DNA of 64,000 bases, from the NCBI GenBank assembly GCA_902475025.1, contig CABRXX010000005.1:20067-84066 (forward strand), written 5' to 3'. A program made the position numbers and the translations under genes. The notes beneath the pieces are model-generated. The model was given only the letters and a program-made list of their open reading frames with translations, had not been told where the DNA came from and searched no databases. Position 1 is the first letter of the stretch; each line of letters begins with the position of its first letter. The stretch is from Merdiplasma sp905207905. Its GTDB lineage: Bacteria; Bacillota; Clostridia; Lachnospirales; Lachnospiraceae. Of this stretch, positions 26,184 through 35,051 are shown one piece after another.

Positions 26184-27191
26184 ATGAAAAAACTGCTGTT
26201 TATTTACAATCCAAAAGCGGGAAAGGGAGAGATCCGGAGTCAGCTGTCCCACATTCTGGAAGAGTTGGCGAAACAGGATTATGAGATTGTGATTCATCCC
26301 ACCAGGGAGGCACAGGATGCAGTGCGGGTGGTAAGAGATCAGGGGGAAGGATTTGATCTTTTAGTGTGCAGCGGCGGCGATGGAACCTTGGATGAGGTGG
26401 TTACAGGAATGCAGCTGGCAGGACTCAGGACGCCTCTTGGCTATATCCCGGCAGGGAGCACCAATGATTTTGCAGCCAGCCTGGGCATTCCAAGACAGAT
26501 GCGCAGGGCAGCAAAGGTGATTACGGAAGGAATACCTTACGAGTGTGATCTTGGAAAGCTGAATGACAACTATTTTGTGTATGTGGCAGCTTTTGGCGTA
26601 TTTACAGATGTATCATACAAAACCAGCCAGGACTGGAAAAATATGCTGGGTCATTTGGCTTATATTCTGGAGGGGGTAAAAAGTCTTTCCAGCGTAAAGA
26701 GCTGGCGGATGCGTATGGAGAGTGCAGAATATTCCGGCAGCGGAGAGTTTTTCTATGGTATGATCACCAATTCCAACTCTGTGGGAGGCTTTAAGGGAAT
26801 CACCGGAAAAAATGTGACCCTGAATGACGGTATGTTTGAGGTGACTCTCATACGGAAACCAGAGAACTTTATTGAGTGGCCTCTGATTATCAATGCCCTG
26901 GTAACCGGGGAAAAAAATCCTTATGTGATTTCTTTTAAAACTTCCCGTCTGGAGGTGTTTGGCCAGGACGAGGTACCCTGGACCAGGGACGGTGAGTACG
27001 GAGGCAGCCACTGCCACACTGTGATTGAGAATCTGCCCAAAGCATTTTCCATTCTGATACCGGAGCATCCCGAGGCGCTTCAGGAGGACAGTGGCAAACA
27101 GGAGATGGTCAGCGGCTGGGAGGAAGAGTCTTTCAGGGAACTGGGACAGCCGGAGCTGGCGGTGTCCAGAGAAAAAATGGTTACAAAATAG
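26184..27191 (+). CDS. YegS/DgkB-type lipid (diacylglycerol) kinase
   Basis: This 335-residue protein has the DAGK catalytic domain pattern: FIYNPKAGKG at the N-terminus, LLVCSGGDGTLDEVVTG as the nucleotide loop, and LGYIPAGSTNDFAASLGIP. The C-terminal beta-domain continues through SNSVGGFKGITGKNVTLNDG. It phosphorylates diacylglycerol or a related lipid at the membrane face, complementary to the PAP2 phosphatase upstream. The frame is open to GTG 26172, but ATG 26184 (MKKLLFIYNPKAGKG) is the usual start. A poorly conserved acidic tail follows residue 290. It converges on the MATE gene with only 2 bases between the stop codons. Confidence 0.93.
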   Translation: MKKLLFIYNPKAGKGEIRSQLSHILEELAKQDYEIVIHPTREAQDAVRVVRDQGEGFDLLVCSGGDGTLDEVVTGMQLAGLRTPLGYIPAGSTNDFAASLGIPRQMRRAAKVITEGIPYECDLGKLNDNYFVYVAAFGVFTDVSYKTSQDWKNMLGHLAYILEGVKSLSSVKSWRMRMESAEYSGSGEFFYGMITNSNSVGGFKGITGKNVTLNDGMFEVTLIRKPENFIEWPLIINALVTGEKNPYVISFKTSRLEVFGQDEVPWTRDGEYGGSHCHTVIENLPKAFSILIPEHPEALQEDSGKQEMVSGWEEESFRELGQPELAVSREKMVTK

Positions 27192-27193
27192 AT

Positions 27194-28525
27194 TTAGTAC
27201 CCATATTTTTTCCTGTATTTGAGGAACATGGCGGCAGATAGGCCGATGGAGGCCAGCTCTGCTGCAGGTGTGGCCAGCCACACGCCGGTTACGCCAAATA
27301 AGGCGGGCAGGAGCAGCATGGCGGTCACCATGAATACAAAGGAGCGGGAAAACGCCAGTACAGCGGAGATCAGTCCGTTGGATAAGGCGGTAAACATACC
27401 GCTGGCAAATACGTTAAAGCCGATAAAGAGCAGAGCAAAGGAGCAAATTCGGTTTCCAATGACTGCCAGATTGTATACCGGGTTGTCCGGGCGGGCAAAT
27501 ACGGATACCAAAGGCTCTGTCACAGCAAGGGAAATGACCAGTGTCAGGACAGCAATCGTTCCGATGATTTTAAGACTCATGCGTACTAATTTTTTCAATT
27601 TTTCACGGTTCTGTTCTCCGTAATAAAAGCTGATCATAGGTGCTACACCGTAGGAATATCCGGTGTAGAGGGAGGTGGCGAACATCAGCACATACATGAT
27701 AATAGTGATGGCTGCCACACCGTTTTCTCCCACGTATTTTAACATGGTCCAGTTGAACATCATGGTGACAATACCGGTTACCAGTGCAGTGGCCATCTCG
27801 GAGCTTCCGTTGGCAGCAGCGTGGATCAGCGTTCGAATTCTGCATACCGGTTTTACAAAATGAAGCAGGCTGTTTTTGTTAAAAAAGATTACCATGCCCA
27901 CGAGAGCTGTCACAGAATATCCCAGGCCAGTGGCGATGGCTGCGCCTGCGATCCCCATGGAGCATACGTCGATCAGTACATAGTCCAGTACCATGTTCAT
28001 TACGCCGCCGGCAAGGGAGCAGATCATGGAGAGGGTGGATTTACCGGCTGCGATCATATACAGCGTAAAGTTGTTCATCAGAAGGATGGGGATGGTAAAG
28101 AGCAGATAGCGGCTTAAGTAGGCATGACAATAACCAGATACCGCGGAGGACAGATTCATACGGTTAAAAATGTCATCCATTACCCAGTAGCCAAGACCGG
28201 ACATAAGCAGCCCGGCCAGAATATTTACACCGATCAGAAAGGTAAAATCCTCATTGGCTTCCTGGATCTTCTGTTCTCCCATTTTGCGCATAATGACTGC
28301 GCTTCCGCCTGTGGCCAGCATGGTGGAGATAGCGGTGACTAAGGAAATGATTGGCGCAGTGAGATTGACGGCGGATAAGGCGTCCGTTCCGATCAGATTG
28401 GATACGAACAGACCATCCACCATAGTATAAAAAGACATGAATACAGTCATGACAATCGTAGGGATGGAAAACTTCAGCACATTTCCCAAGGAAACCGGCT
28501 TGCTGTATGCAGTTTCATTTGACAT
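27194..28525 (-). CDS. MATE family multidrug efflux transporter
   Basis: This is a 443-residue protein with about twelve hydrophobic helices in two related halves. SIPTIVMTVFMSFYTMVDGLFVSNLIG at the start and PMISFYYGEQNREKLKKLVRMSLK in the second half are typical of the NorM/DinF-like (MepA-type) MATE antiporters, which export drugs using a Na+ or H+ gradient. The frame is open to 28558, but ATG 28525 follows AAGGAGGATTTTATTT. Its promoter (minus strand) has the long 19-base spacer used by MerR-type activators, and a BmrR-like regulator is transcribed divergently, so induction by a drug-like ligand is expected. Confidence 0.93.
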   Translation of the reverse strand: MSNETAYSKPVSLGNVLKFSIPTIVMTVFMSFYTMVDGLFVSNLIGTDALSAVNLTAPIISLVTAISTMLATGGSAVIMRKMGEQKIQEANEDFTFLIGVNILAGLLMSGLGYWVMDDIFNRMNLSSAVSGYCHAYLSRYLLFTIPILLMNNFTLYMIAAGKSTLSMICSLAGGVMNMVLDYVLIDVCSMGIAGAAIATGLGYSVTALVGMVIFFNKNSLLHFVKPVCRIRTLIHAAANGSSEMATALVTGIVTMMFNWTMLKYVGENGVAAITIIMYVLMFATSLYTGYSYGVAPMISFYYGEQNREKLKKLVRMSLKIIGTIAVLTLVISLAVTEPLVSVFARPDNPVYNLAVIGNRICSFALLFIGFNVFASGMFTALSNGLISAVLAFSRSFVFMVTAMLLLPALFGVTGVWLATPAAELASIGLSAAMFLKYRKKYGY

Positions 28526-28563
28526 AAATAAAATCCTCCTTGTTTTTCTTTTGTACATCGCCT

Positions 28564-28594
28564 ATGATAAACCGTACAGTAACAGTACAGTCAA
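28564..28594 (-). promoter_or_regulatory. MerR-type promoter of the MATE gene with operator in the spacer
   Basis: On the minus strand TTGACT and TATCAT are separated by 19 bases, longer than the usual 17, as in promoters remodelled by MerR-family activators. The spacer holds a dyad, ACTGTAC-N7-GTACGGT, which is the likely binding site of the divergent regulator. The expected transcript start lies about 30 bases before the MATE start codon. Confidence 0.78.
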
Positions 28595-28608
28595 GGGGGA
28601 TTTATAAA

Positions 28609-29442
28609 ATGTTGAAAGAAATGAATCGGTTATTTACCATTGGCCAGTTTGCAGCGCTCCATGAGATCAACAAAAAGACCTTAATGTGGTATGACGAAAT
28701 CGGTTTACTGAAGCCGGCTTGTATCAAAGAAAACGGTTATCGCTATTACAACTATCAGCAAAGTTCAACTTTGGAAACGATTTTAATGCTGCGGGAGCTG
28801 AACGTATCCCTGGAGGAGATCAAACAGTTTATGGAAAACCGTACCATAGACCGCTTTGACGGGCTTTTGAGGGAAAAGATCAAAGAACTGGATCAGACTA
28901 TTTCCCATTTAAAATCCGTTCAGAAAATATTAACCAATCACCAGCAGGATATGGAAACACTGCGCTCTCTGGACGTATCCTCCATGTGTCTCATTGAAAA
29001 ACCGGAACATTATCTGGTGGCTGTGCAGATGAGTGGGCAGGAAACTTTTGAGCAGGAAATTGAACAGGTGATTGCAGAGACAAAGAAATACCGGCTTCGC
29101 CGTCTTCATGATGCTTCCTATGGCTCTATGCTTCCGGTAGAGCATTTGCTGCAGGGAAGATTTCAGGAATACACAGCGTTATACATCGAAATGCCGGATC
29201 CGGTTTCTGCAAAAGGTCTTCATCTGCAGCCAGCTGGTACCTACTTAAGAGCCTTTTGCAAGGGAAGCTGGGATCGAATTCCGGATAGATACAAAGAAAT
29301 CCTTGCTTATGCGAAAAAGCAAGGATTGTCTTTGCAGGGTTATGCCTATGAAACGGGGATCAATGAGCTGATCATTGAAAATATGGAAGACTATATTACT
29401 CGAATCGAGATACCGGTAAAGCCTGCGGAAGGTTTATTTTAG
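28609..29442 (+). CDS. BmrR-like MerR family regulator of multidrug efflux
   Basis: This is a 277-residue protein. The N-terminal winged helix-turn-helix reads FTIGQFAALHEINKKTLMWYDEIGLLKP with the wing ENGYRYYNYQQ. A coiled-coil dimerisation helix follows (EKIKELDQTISHLKSVQKIL). Residues about 135-275 resemble a GyrI-like ligand-binding domain (ending GYAYETGINELIIENMEDYITRIEIPV), as in BmrR, which binds cationic drugs. ATG 28609 follows AAGGGGGA, while the frame opens earlier at 28540. The divergent MATE gene and its 19-base-spacer promoter make it the likely activator of that exporter. Its 3' end overlaps the convergent aldehyde dehydrogenase gene by 9 bases. Confidence 0.9.
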   Translation: MLKEMNRLFTIGQFAALHEINKKTLMWYDEIGLLKPACIKENGYRYYNYQQSSTLETILMLRELNVSLEEIKQFMENRTIDRFDGLLREKIKELDQTISHLKSVQKILTNHQQDMETLRSLDVSSMCLIEKPEHYLVAVQMSGQETFEQEIEQVIAETKKYRLRRLHDASYGSMLPVEHLLQGRFQEYTALYIEMPDPVSAKGLHLQPAGTYLRAFCKGSWDRIPDRYKEILAYAKKQGLSLQGYAYETGINELIIENMEDYITRIEIPVKPAEGLF

Positions 29443-30813
29443 GAACATGCGAACCAGCGTTTCCTTCAGCTTTCCGTAAGGCTGATAACGCATGGGCAGA
29501 TCCAGGAAGGTTTTTTTGTCTACTATGCTTTTATAGTGGGTGAAGGTATCAAAGCCGGCTTTGCCGTGGTAGGCTCCCATGCCGCTTTCGCCAAAGCCGC
29601 CGAATCCCATTTGGCTGGTAGCCAGATGGATGATGGTGTCATTGATACAGCCTCCCCCAAAGCGGCAGCGGCTGGTGAGAAAGTCTGCATTTTTCCTGCT
29701 GGAGGTAAACAGATACAGGGCCAGAGGGTGGGGAAGGCTTTCCACTTTTTCCGCTGCTTCAGAAAGATCCCGGAAGGTAAGGATGGGAAGCAGGGGGCCG
29801 AAGATCTCCTGCTGCATGGCAGGACTTTCGAAGGTCTGATGTTCCAGAAGTGTGGGCTCCATCTTCAGTGCTTTTTCGTCAAAACTGCCTCCGTAGGTGA
29901 CAGCCTCAGGATCCAGAAGCGTTTTCAAACGGTGGAAATGTTTCTCGTTAATGATTTTTCCGTAGCGTATGTTTTCTAAAGGAGAAGAGCCGAACTGGCG
30001 GCGAATCTCTTTTTTTAATTCTGCTGTCAATGCGTCTTTGATCTTGCGGTCACAGTAAATATAGTCCGGAGCCACGCAGGTCTGTCCGCAGTTTAAAAAT
30101 TTTCCGAATACGATACGCCTGGCAGCCAGTTTCAGATTGGCGGTTTCATCCACAATGCAGGGGCTTTTGCCTCCCAGTTCCAGAGTGACAGGAGTAAGGT
30201 GCTCTGCCGCATGACGAAGCACCTCCTTTCCCACCGCCTGGCTTCCGGTAAAGAAAATATAGTCAAATTTCTGGTTTAAAAGAAACTGATTTTCCTGGCG
30301 GCCTCCGGAAATTACGGCAACGTAGTTTTTCGGGAAGCAGTTTGCCAGGACTTTTTCAATGACAGCGCTGGTAGCGGGAGAGTAGGCGCTGGGTTTTACC
30401 AGGGCAGTATTTCCTGCGGCAATGGCATCGATGAGAGGCTCTAAAGTGAGCATAAAGGGATAGTTCCAGGGACTCATGATCAGCACGGTACCGTAGGGCG
30501 AGGGCTTTTGATAGCTTCTGGATACATACTGAGCCAGGGGAGTGGTTACCCGGCGCTCTTTTGCATAGGAAGGCAGATGACGGATCATGAAAGTGAGTTC
30601 AGAGAGCACCATGCCGGTCTCGCACATATAGCTTTCCATGCTGCTTTTTCCCAGATCTTTGTGAAGGGCATTTTGGATTTCCTTTTCCCGGCAAAGAATG
30701 CAGGCCTTCAGCTTTTTGAGAACCTCCAGTCTTGTTTTTACCGGAAGGGTGGCGCCAGAGGCAAAGTAGTTTCGCTGTTTTTTTATAATAGAAGTAATTT
30801 CCAGTTCGTTCAT
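29434..30813 (-). CDS. Aldehyde dehydrogenase
   Basis: This is a 459-residue class 3-type aldehyde dehydrogenase, oxidising aldehydes to acids with NAD(P)+. The nucleotide-binding region includes MSPWNYPFMLTLEPLIDAIAAGN and FTGSQAVGKEVLRHA. Conserved ELGGKSPCIV and the catalytic cysteine in FGKFLNCGQTCVAPDY are intact, and EIFGPLLPIL is the late family motif. Length is normal for the class 3 group. It overlaps the alcohol dehydrogenase stop by 4 bases, so the two form an operon likely to interconvert an alcohol, its aldehyde and the acid. The substrate is not evident. Confidence 0.93.
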   Translation of the reverse strand: MNELEITSIIKKQRNYFASGATLPVKTRLEVLKKLKACILCREKEIQNALHKDLGKSSMESYMCETGMVLSELTFMIRHLPSYAKERRVTTPLAQYVSRSYQKPSPYGTVLIMSPWNYPFMLTLEPLIDAIAAGNTALVKPSAYSPATSAVIEKVLANCFPKNYVAVISGGRQENQFLLNQKFDYIFFTGSQAVGKEVLRHAAEHLTPVTLELGGKSPCIVDETANLKLAARRIVFGKFLNCGQTCVAPDYIYCDRKIKDALTAELKKEIRRQFGSSPLENIRYGKIINEKHFHRLKTLLDPEAVTYGGSFDEKALKMEPTLLEHQTFESPAMQQEIFGPLLPILTFRDLSEAAEKVESLPHPLALYLFTSSRKNADFLTSRCRFGGGCINDTIIHLATSQMGFGGFGESGMGAYHGKAGFDTFTHYKSIVDKKTFLDLPMRYQPYGKLKETLVRMFLK

Positions 30814-32057
30814 GGAAGGGACTCCTTTCCTGGTATAATATTTTTATGGGGCGGCTCCTGCTGTACAAAGGGCCGGTAAAACTGCTCCAGCTGTTTCCGG
30901 CTGAAAAGTTTCGGCACAGGATAGAGGGGATTGGCTTCTTTTGCGGCAAAATAGGCCAGCCTGGGGATATCTTTTTCTTTTACCTGAATGGAAGAATCCA
31001 GTAACTGGAAGGATGCTTTTAGCTCTTTCACAGCCTGGATAAACAGTGCGGCTCCTTCCCTGTGAGAGCGGGAGCCATCGCAGAGTCCTGCGGCAACGGC
31101 CAGACGGTGCAGTTTTTTGTGGGCAGAAGAACCGTAGGCTTCCAGTACATAGGGAAGCAGGAGCGCATTGGCCAGCCCGTGGGGGGTTCCGTAGCGTCCG
31201 CCCAGAGAATGGGCCACTGCATGTACATAGCCGACATAGGATACGGTAAAAGCGCTGCCGGCCAGGTAGGCAGCCTTCAGCATTTTCTTCCTTGCATCCA
31301 GGTCACTGCCGTCTTTGTAAGCCTTGGGCAGGTTTTCAAAGATCAGAGCAACTGCCTCCAGGGCATCCTTTCTGGTCTGTCTGATGGTGGAACGGCCGAT
31401 ATAGGCTTCCACAGCATGGGTCAGAGCATCCATACCTGTAGAGGCAGTGAGAGAGGCAGGAAGAGAGCAGGTGATTTTAGGATCTAACAGGGCGTAGGCC
31501 GGGATCAGACAAAAATCATTGATCGGGTACTTATGGTGGGTCCTGCCGTCTGTGATTACAGCTGCCAGGGTAGTTTCACTCCCTGTACCGGCGGTAGTGG
31601 GGATGGCGATGAGAGGAGGCAGCTTTTTATGGATCTTTAGCAGTCCTTTCATTTTTTCCAGCGACTGGCCAGGTTTTGCGATTCTGGCTCCGCAGGCTTT
31701 GGCGCAGTCAATGGAAGAGCCGCCGCCAAGGGCGATGATTCCCTGGCAGTTATGAGCCAGATACAGTTCCCTGGCCTCCTCCACATTTACCACAGTGGGA
31801 TTGGGGGTGGTGCGGTCGTAGATCCAATAGTTGATTTCCTCCCAGTCTAAAAGTTCACAAAGAGGGGTCAGAAGTCCGGCTTTACGGATCCCCTTGTCTG
31901 TGACGATGAGCAGGGAGGAGATTTTTTTTTCTTTCAGCAGTTTGGGCAGGCTGAAAAAGCCTTGGATGATTTCCGGCTTCCGGTAGGGAAGAAGAGGAAT
32001 GACAGCACGAAAACCGGTCTGGAACAGACGGCAGAAAATACGTTTTCCTATGAACAT
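30810..32057 (-). CDS. Iron-containing alcohol dehydrogenase
   Basis: This 415-residue protein belongs to the group III (Fe2+-dependent) alcohol dehydrogenases. Visible family features are GIIALGGGSSIDCAKA for NAD(P), IPTTAGTGSETT, and the metal ligands in GMDALTHAVEAYIG and VAHSLGGRYGTPHGLANALLLPYV. The frame is open to 32093, but ATG 32057 follows a GAGGT site at suitable spacing and gives a normal N-terminus (MFIGKRIFCRLFQTGF). It is the first gene of a two-gene operon with the aldehyde dehydrogenase. A palindrome-like GTTCAATATTAGAAC at 32140-32154 upstream may be an operator. Confidence 0.93.
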   Translation of the reverse strand: MFIGKRIFCRLFQTGFRAVIPLLPYRKPEIIQGFFSLPKLLKEKKISSLLIVTDKGIRKAGLLTPLCELLDWEEINYWIYDRTTPNPTVVNVEEARELYLAHNCQGIIALGGGSSIDCAKACGARIAKPGQSLEKMKGLLKIHKKLPPLIAIPTTAGTGSETTLAAVITDGRTHHKYPINDFCLIPAYALLDPKITCSLPASLTASTGMDALTHAVEAYIGRSTIRQTRKDALEAVALIFENLPKAYKDGSDLDARKKMLKAAYLAGSAFTVSYVGYVHAVAHSLGGRYGTPHGLANALLLPYVLEAYGSSAHKKLHRLAVAAGLCDGSRSHREGAALFIQAVKELKASFQLLDSSIQVKEKDIPRLAYFAAKEANPLYPVPKLFSRKQLEQFYRPFVQQEPPHKNIIPGKESLP

Positions 32058-32296
32058 AATCAGTACCTCACAGTCTCTGGTATTGGTGTACAAAGGACAA
32101 TAGGTGCCGTCCCTTGCATATGGATTTCTTTTGCAATTAGTTCAATATTAGAACTATAAAACAAAGACAACGATAGCACTTTTCCGGGAGGATGTCAATC
32201 ATTTTTGTGTATTTCTGTTTTGGCGTTCTGTTTATGAACTGCTGTTCGGAGGGATCTTGCAAAGCGCTTCGACACTGTCTGCAGATTCGACGATAT
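32058..32296. other. Upstream region of the alcohol dehydrogenase operon
   Basis: No gene is visible here. GTTCAATATTAGAAC (32140-32154) is a partial dyad within an AT-rich part that could hold the promoter and operator for the minus-strand operon. The rest shows no clear signals until the hairpin at 32297. Confidence 0.35.
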
Positions 32297-32360
32297 AAAA
32301 AAGACGTTGATGTTGCAAACTGCTAATTTGGGCGGATTTTGCAACATCCTCGTCTTTTTT
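32297..32360. terminator. Bidirectional terminator built from a short family 1 repeat
   Basis: AAAAAAGACG and CGTCTTTTTT flank GATGTTGCAAA and TTTTGCAACATC, giving a near-perfect hairpin of more than 20 pairs around a loop of about 17 bases, with A/T runs on both sides. The inner arms are the ends of repeat family 1. It lies between the metQ stop and the adh operon, so it probably ends metNIQ transcription. Confidence 0.7.
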
Positions 32361-32438
32361 GCTTTTTCTCTTAGAAAAAGGTTTTCTCTATTTGTTTTGT
32401 GAGAATTCTTTTTGAATAAGCTGCTGAAAGGGTCTTAT

Positions 32439-33251
32439 TTACTCCTCAAAAGGGATTACAGCTCCGTCATAAGTATCATTGATGTAGTTTTTGATGTCAT
32501 CCGATTTCAAGGTGTCTACCAGAGCTTTGATTTTGTCGCTTTCCTCATTGCCCTCTTTTACTGCGATCACATTGACATAGGTCTGGGCTGCCTCGGAGTC
32601 AGATTTTTCGTATGCTAAGGCATCGTTGGCAACAGAAAAGCCTGCCTGAAGGGCGTAGTTTCCGTTCAGTACGATGAAGGAAACGTCGGGAGCCATTCTT
32701 GCCACCTGCTCAGCGGCCAGCTCTACGATCTCCACGTCAATATTTTTGGATTCAATATCATTGATAGTGGCTTCCAGACCTGTATCCTCCTTCAGGGTGA
32801 TGATACCATTGTCCTGGAGCAGAAGCAGTGCTCTTGCCTCATTGGTGGTGTCATTGGGAACTGCGATAGTATCGCCGTCTGCCAGATCTTCCAGGTTGTC
32901 TTTCTGGCCCGGATAGATACCAAAGGGCTCATAATGGATGCCGCCGGCATTTACCAGATGGGTACCCCGCTCCTCATTGAAGCTCTCCAGATAAGGGATA
33001 TGCTGGAAATAGTTGGCATCAAATTCACCGCTCTCTACTACCTCGTTGGGGATGATGTAGTCGTCGAAGATTTTAATATCCAGAGTGTAGCCCTGCTCCT
33101 TAAGAAGCGGTTTTGCCTGTTCCAGAATCTCCGCATGGGGAGTGGCAGAAGCAGCCACGGTGATGGTGGTATCCTCCTGGGCAAAAGCGGTGGCGGAGAG
33201 GGTTCCCAGTACCAGGGCAGAAGTAACAAGTGCAGCAGTAAATTTTTTCAT
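32439..33251 (-). CDS. metQ: MetQ-type methionine-binding protein without lipobox
   Basis: This 270-residue protein belongs to the NlpA/MetQ family of D/L-methionine solute-binding proteins, with VAASATPHAEILEQAKPLLKEQGYTLDI, FDANYFQHIPYLESF and the late DDIKNYINDTYDGAVIPFE. The N-terminus (MKKFTAALVTSALVLGTLSATAFAQEDT) is a signal peptide with an A-x-A cleavage site but no cysteine, whereas MetQ proteins are usually lipoproteins. In a Gram-positive cell this leaves its anchoring unclear. ATG 33251 follows GGAGGAATTGATT; the frame is open to 33266. It is the third gene of the minus-strand metN-metI-metQ operon, after a gap of about 110 bases. Confidence 0.93.
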   Translation of the reverse strand: MKKFTAALVTSALVLGTLSATAFAQEDTTITVAASATPHAEILEQAKPLLKEQGYTLDIKIFDDYIIPNEVVESGEFDANYFQHIPYLESFNEERGTHLVNAGGIHYEPFGIYPGQKDNLEDLADGDTIAVPNDTTNEARALLLLQDNGIITLKEDTGLEATINDIESKNIDVEIVELAAEQVARMAPDVSFIVLNGNYALQAGFSVANDALAYEKSDSEAAQTYVNVIAVKEGNEESDKIKALVDTLKSDDIKNYINDTYDGAVIPFEE

Positions 33252-33363
33252 AATCAATTCCTCCATTTCAGTTGTCTATTTTGAAATCAGCGTCAGCAGG
33301 GAATGAAGTTCAGTATACGGACGCTGTCATTTCTGTTTTCTATACGATTTAAGCGTAGGTAGG

Positions 33364-34026
33364 TTAAGCCTTACGTTTGTCGACTTTCTTTGCAAGAGTC
33401 ATGCCTGCGCTCTGGAAGAGCTGAAAGAGCACTACCAGAAGAACTACGGTGACGATCAGAATAGGCGGATCATACCGGTGATAACCGTAGCGGACCGCAA
33501 TATCTCCCAGACCTCCGGCGCCAAGGGCGCCTGCCATGGCAGTGTATCCAAGGATGGTTCCCAGAGCAATGGTGGCGTTGACAATCAGGGAAGTGCGGGC
33601 CTCCACCAGGAGAACCTTCCATATAATTGTAAAGGTGCCAGCACCCATGGAACGGGCGGCTTCAATGACGCCCTCATCCACTTCCTTTAAGGAGGACTCC
33701 ACCATCCGGGCAATAAAGGGAATGGCGGCCAGAGTCAGAGAAACGATGGCTGCATTTGGGCCATAGCCTTTACCAACCAGCACGCGGGACAGAGGAATCA
33801 CCAGGATCAGCAGAATCAGGAACGGAATGCTTCGCACAATGTTGGCAATCACATCCAGGATTTTGTACAGCACTCCGTTGGGCTTTAAGCCGTCCTTCGC
33901 AGAAATGGTGAGGAGAATGCCCATGGGAAGACCGAAGAGATATCCCAAAAAGGAGGACCCCAGGGTCATATATAAGGTTTCGCCGATCCCTTTGAGGATC
34001 ATATCAATTACTTCCGGACTAAACAT
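33364..34026 (-). CDS. metI: Methionine ABC transporter permease MetI
   Basis: This 220-residue permease has five to six hydrophobic helices and the BPD_transp_1 pattern. The LGSSFLGYLFGLPMGILL start, the NIVRSIPFLILLILVIPLSR stretch and the EAA loop EGVIEAARSMGAGTFTIIWKVLL are typical of MetI. It forms the membrane channel of the MetNIQ importer. The ATG lies inside the end of metN (8-base overlap), so it is translationally coupled to metN. Confidence 0.95.
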   Translation of the reverse strand: MFSPEVIDMILKGIGETLYMTLGSSFLGYLFGLPMGILLTISAKDGLKPNGVLYKILDVIANIVRSIPFLILLILVIPLSRVLVGKGYGPNAAIVSLTLAAIPFIARMVESSLKEVDEGVIEAARSMGAGTFTIIWKVLLVEARTSLIVNATIALGTILGYTAMAGALGAGGLGDIAVRYGYHRYDPPILIVTVVLLVVLFQLFQSAGMTLAKKVDKRKA

Positions 34027-35050
34027 CTTCTGTCACCTCCTCAATAGCCAGCCCACGGTCTGCCAGATACTGTTTCATGGCACCCACATTGGCGCTGTCT
34101 TTGATAAATTCCAGGATCATTTCTCCTTTGGCTACGCCGCCTACATTTTTGGTGTCAGCCTTCAGGATGTTCACCGGCTCCCGGAAGGTGAGCACCAGGT
34201 TGGCGATCACCGGCTCAAAGGCCGAGTTTTCGGAGAACACAATCCGGATTTTATCGCCGCTCTTGATTTTGGAGCGGGTACCCTCCGGTTTTTTGCCAAG
34301 CGTCTCTCCAGAGTCACGAAGAATGATCTCCTTGGCTGCCGCTGATTTGGGGTGTTCAAAGATCTCAGATACCAGTCCCCATTCTGCCCCCTCTCCGCCG
34401 CTTAGGATGGCAACGTGGGAGCAGATCTCCCGAACTACAGCCATCTGGTGGGTGATGATCACAATGGTGATGGAGAAACGCTGGTTAATGTCTTTTAATA
34501 GTTCCAGGATGGAAGCTGTGGTCTGGGGATCCAGCGCGCTGGTGGCCTCATCGCACAGGAGAATTTTCGGATCAGAGGCCAAAGCTCTTGCAATGGCTAC
34601 CCGCTGTTTCTGTCCGCCGGAGAGCTGAGAAGGGTAGGCGGCCTGCTTTTCTGCCAGCCCTACGATCTCCAGAAGCTCCAGCGCCCTGGTTTTTGCTTCT
34701 TTTTTGTTTTTTCCCTGTATATACAGGGGAAAACAAACATTTTCCAGAACCGATTTCTGCATCAGCAGATTAAAGTGCTGGAAGATCATTCCGATATCCT
34801 GGCGCTGGCGGCGAAGCTCCTTTTCCGACAGATCTCCCAGAGCAATTCCATCAATCAGAACTCTTCCTTCCGAAGGAGTTTCCAAAAAATTCATACATCG
34901 CACCAGAGTGCTTTTGCCGGCTCCGGACATTCCGATAATTCCGTAAATGTCACCGGAACCGATGGTTAAATTAACATTTTTCAGAGCCTCCACGGAGCCG
35001 TCTTTTCCAAGAAAGCTTTTGGAGAGGTTCTCAATTCTTATTTCTGACAT
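34019..35050 (-). CDS. metN: Methionine ABC transporter ATPase MetN
   Basis: This is a 343-residue ABC ATPase with Walker A GMSGAGKSTL, Q-loop QDIGMIFQHFNLL, signature LSGGQKQRVAIARAL, Walker B ILLCDEATSALDP and the H-loop IITHQM. The C-terminal ~100 residues form the NIL domain (VLTFREPVNILKADTKNVGGVAKGEM), which in MetN binds methionine and shuts the transporter. It energises uptake through MetI and MetQ. It is the first gene of the operon; a strong promoter and a folded leader lie upstream. ATG 35050 follows AAAGGA. Confidence 0.95.
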   Translation of the reverse strand: MSEIRIENLSKSFLGKDGSVEALKNVNLTIGSGDIYGIIGMSGAGKSTLVRCMNFLETPSEGRVLIDGIALGDLSEKELRRQRQDIGMIFQHFNLLMQKSVLENVCFPLYIQGKNKKEAKTRALELLEIVGLAEKQAAYPSQLSGGQKQRVAIARALASDPKILLCDEATSALDPQTTASILELLKDINQRFSITIVIITHQMAVVREICSHVAILSGGEGAEWGLVSEIFEHPKSAAAKEIILRDSGETLGKKPEGTRSKIKSGDKIRIVFSENSAFEPVIANLVLTFREPVNILKADTKNVGGVAKGEMILEFIKDSANVGAMKQYLADRGLAIEEVTEDV

Positions 35051-35051
35051 A

